Positions 13,815 to 14,189 of a stretch of DNA of 14,189 nucleotides are shown piece after piece. Source of the DNA: Vampirovibrionales bacterium. GTDB lineage: Bacteria; Cyanobacteriota; Vampirovibrionia; Vampirovibrionales; JAGQHJ01. Both the position numbers and the translations under genes were made by a program. How positions within the stretch are numbered: position 1 is the first letter of the stretch; each line of letters begins with the position of its first letter. Below the pieces are notes generated by a model. That model did no database searches, was not told the origin of the DNA, and saw only the letters and a program-made list of their open reading frames with translations. The stretch is taken from NCBI GenBank assembly GCA_025451145.1, contig JANWKX010000139.1, forward strand, positions 1 through 14,189, written 5' to 3'.

Positions 13815-14180
13815 TTGACACTTGTGGCTGTTCGAGGCGCTGTATCCGTCAGTGAAGATACTGAGCAGGCGATTCAATCCTCTGTTGCGGAGCTTCTTGA
13901 GGCCCTTATCGACCGGAACCAGATCCGTGTCCATGAGATTGTCACGGTCATATTTACCATGACACCGGATTTAACCGCTCTGAATCCCGCAAAAGCAGCC
14001 CGCTTGGCTTGCCAGGATTGGGATACGGTCCCGTTGCTATGCGCTCAGGAGCCTGTGGTGAAGGGGATGCTTCCTCGCTGTATTCGAGTTTTGATTCAAT
14101 GGCAGGCCATGACGCCTGATCAGCCAGTTGTTCCGGTTTACTTGGGAGATGCGCAACAACTACGCCCTGAATTGGGTTGA
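13815..14180 (+). CDS. aroH: Chorismate mutase, AroH type
   Basis: AroH converts chorismate to prephenate, the branch point to phenylalanine and tyrosine. The protein of 121 residues has normal length for the monofunctional trimeric type found in Bacillus and cyanobacteria. Active-site residues aligned to the Bacillus subtilis enzyme are all present: Arg7 (VRGA), Lys60 and Arg63 in NPAKAARL, Cys76 and Glu79 in LLCAQEP, Arg91 in RCIRV, Tyr109 in VYLG and Arg117 in LRPEL. It starts at TTG 13815, with GGAAGGG 7 bases upstream; GTG 13824 is too far from the site and would remove conserved N-terminal residues. It is divergent from the two-component operon and has its own promoter. The gene is complete; the window ends 9 bases after the stop. 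Confidence 0.95.
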   Translation: MTLVAVRGAVSVSEDTEQAIQSSVAELLEALIDRNQIRVHEIVTVIFTMTPDLTALNPAKAARLACQDWDTVPLLCAQEPVVKGMLPRCIRVLIQWQAMTPDQPVVPVYLGDAQQLRPELG

Positions 14181-14189
14181 CGTTTAGAA

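Overview
The window reads as ordinary bacterial chromosome of about 45-50% GC, with densely packed genes, the standard code (TGA is a stop) and AGGAG-type ribosome binding sites. No rRNA, tRNA, CRISPR array, insertion sequence or phage gene is visible. The gene mix suggests a non-photosynthetic relative of cyanobacteria (Vampirovibrionia/Melainabacteria-like): an AroH-type chorismate mutase, a long-form dihydropteroate synthase, a pentapeptide-repeat protein with a cyanobacterial-style C-terminal tail, a phasin-like granule protein and several orphans. This placement is an inference from protein style, not from a marker gene.

Layout, left to right. (1) 144-2467, + strand: two tandem, apparently paralogous orphan proteins with proline/tyrosine-rich C-terminal tails, then acpS, whose reading frame begins inside the end of the second orphan. 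(2) 2474-2830, - strand: a phasin-like coiled-coil protein, convergent with acpS. (3) 2831-3179: mostly non-coding, with a possible 27-codon ORF and competing inverted repeats. (4) 3180-4199, - strand: a helical, partly TPR-like orphan with its own promoter. (5) 4326-6489, - strand: a three-gene operon of a TPM-domain protein, a degenerate nucleotidyltransferase-like protein and the lipoprotein LemA. (6) 6490-6709: divergent control region with a 9-bp inverted repeat. (7) 6710-8949, + strand: nadA and folP. (8) 9039-9605, - strand: a second orphan. (9) 9829-13501, - strand: an operon of an OmpR/PhoB-type response regulator, a large hybrid-input sensor kinase and a pentapeptide-repeat protein. 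(10) 13502-13814: divergent control region. (11) 13815-14180, + strand: aroH.

How the genes work together. nadA (quinolinate for NAD), folP (folate), aroH (prephenate for Phe/Tyr) and acpS (activation of acyl carrier protein) are housekeeping cofactor and amino-acid enzymes with intact catalytic residues. The two-component pair is complete: periplasmic sensor, GAF domain, HisKA/HATPase, receiver and winged helix. The pentapeptide protein follows within 20 bp and may be an accessory. The TPM/LemA pair is a known membrane-associated partnership; here a nucleotidyltransferase-fold protein that lacks the acidic metal-binding pair lies between them and is translationally coupled to lemA.

I see no clear new defence or mobile system. 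The least explained items are the tandem tail-bearing membrane proteins overlapping acpS, the TPM/pseudo-nucleotidyltransferase/LemA operon, a short V-x-F-G-like N-terminal motif shared by the two otherwise unrelated orphans, and the widely spaced inverted repeat in the tpm/nadA control region.
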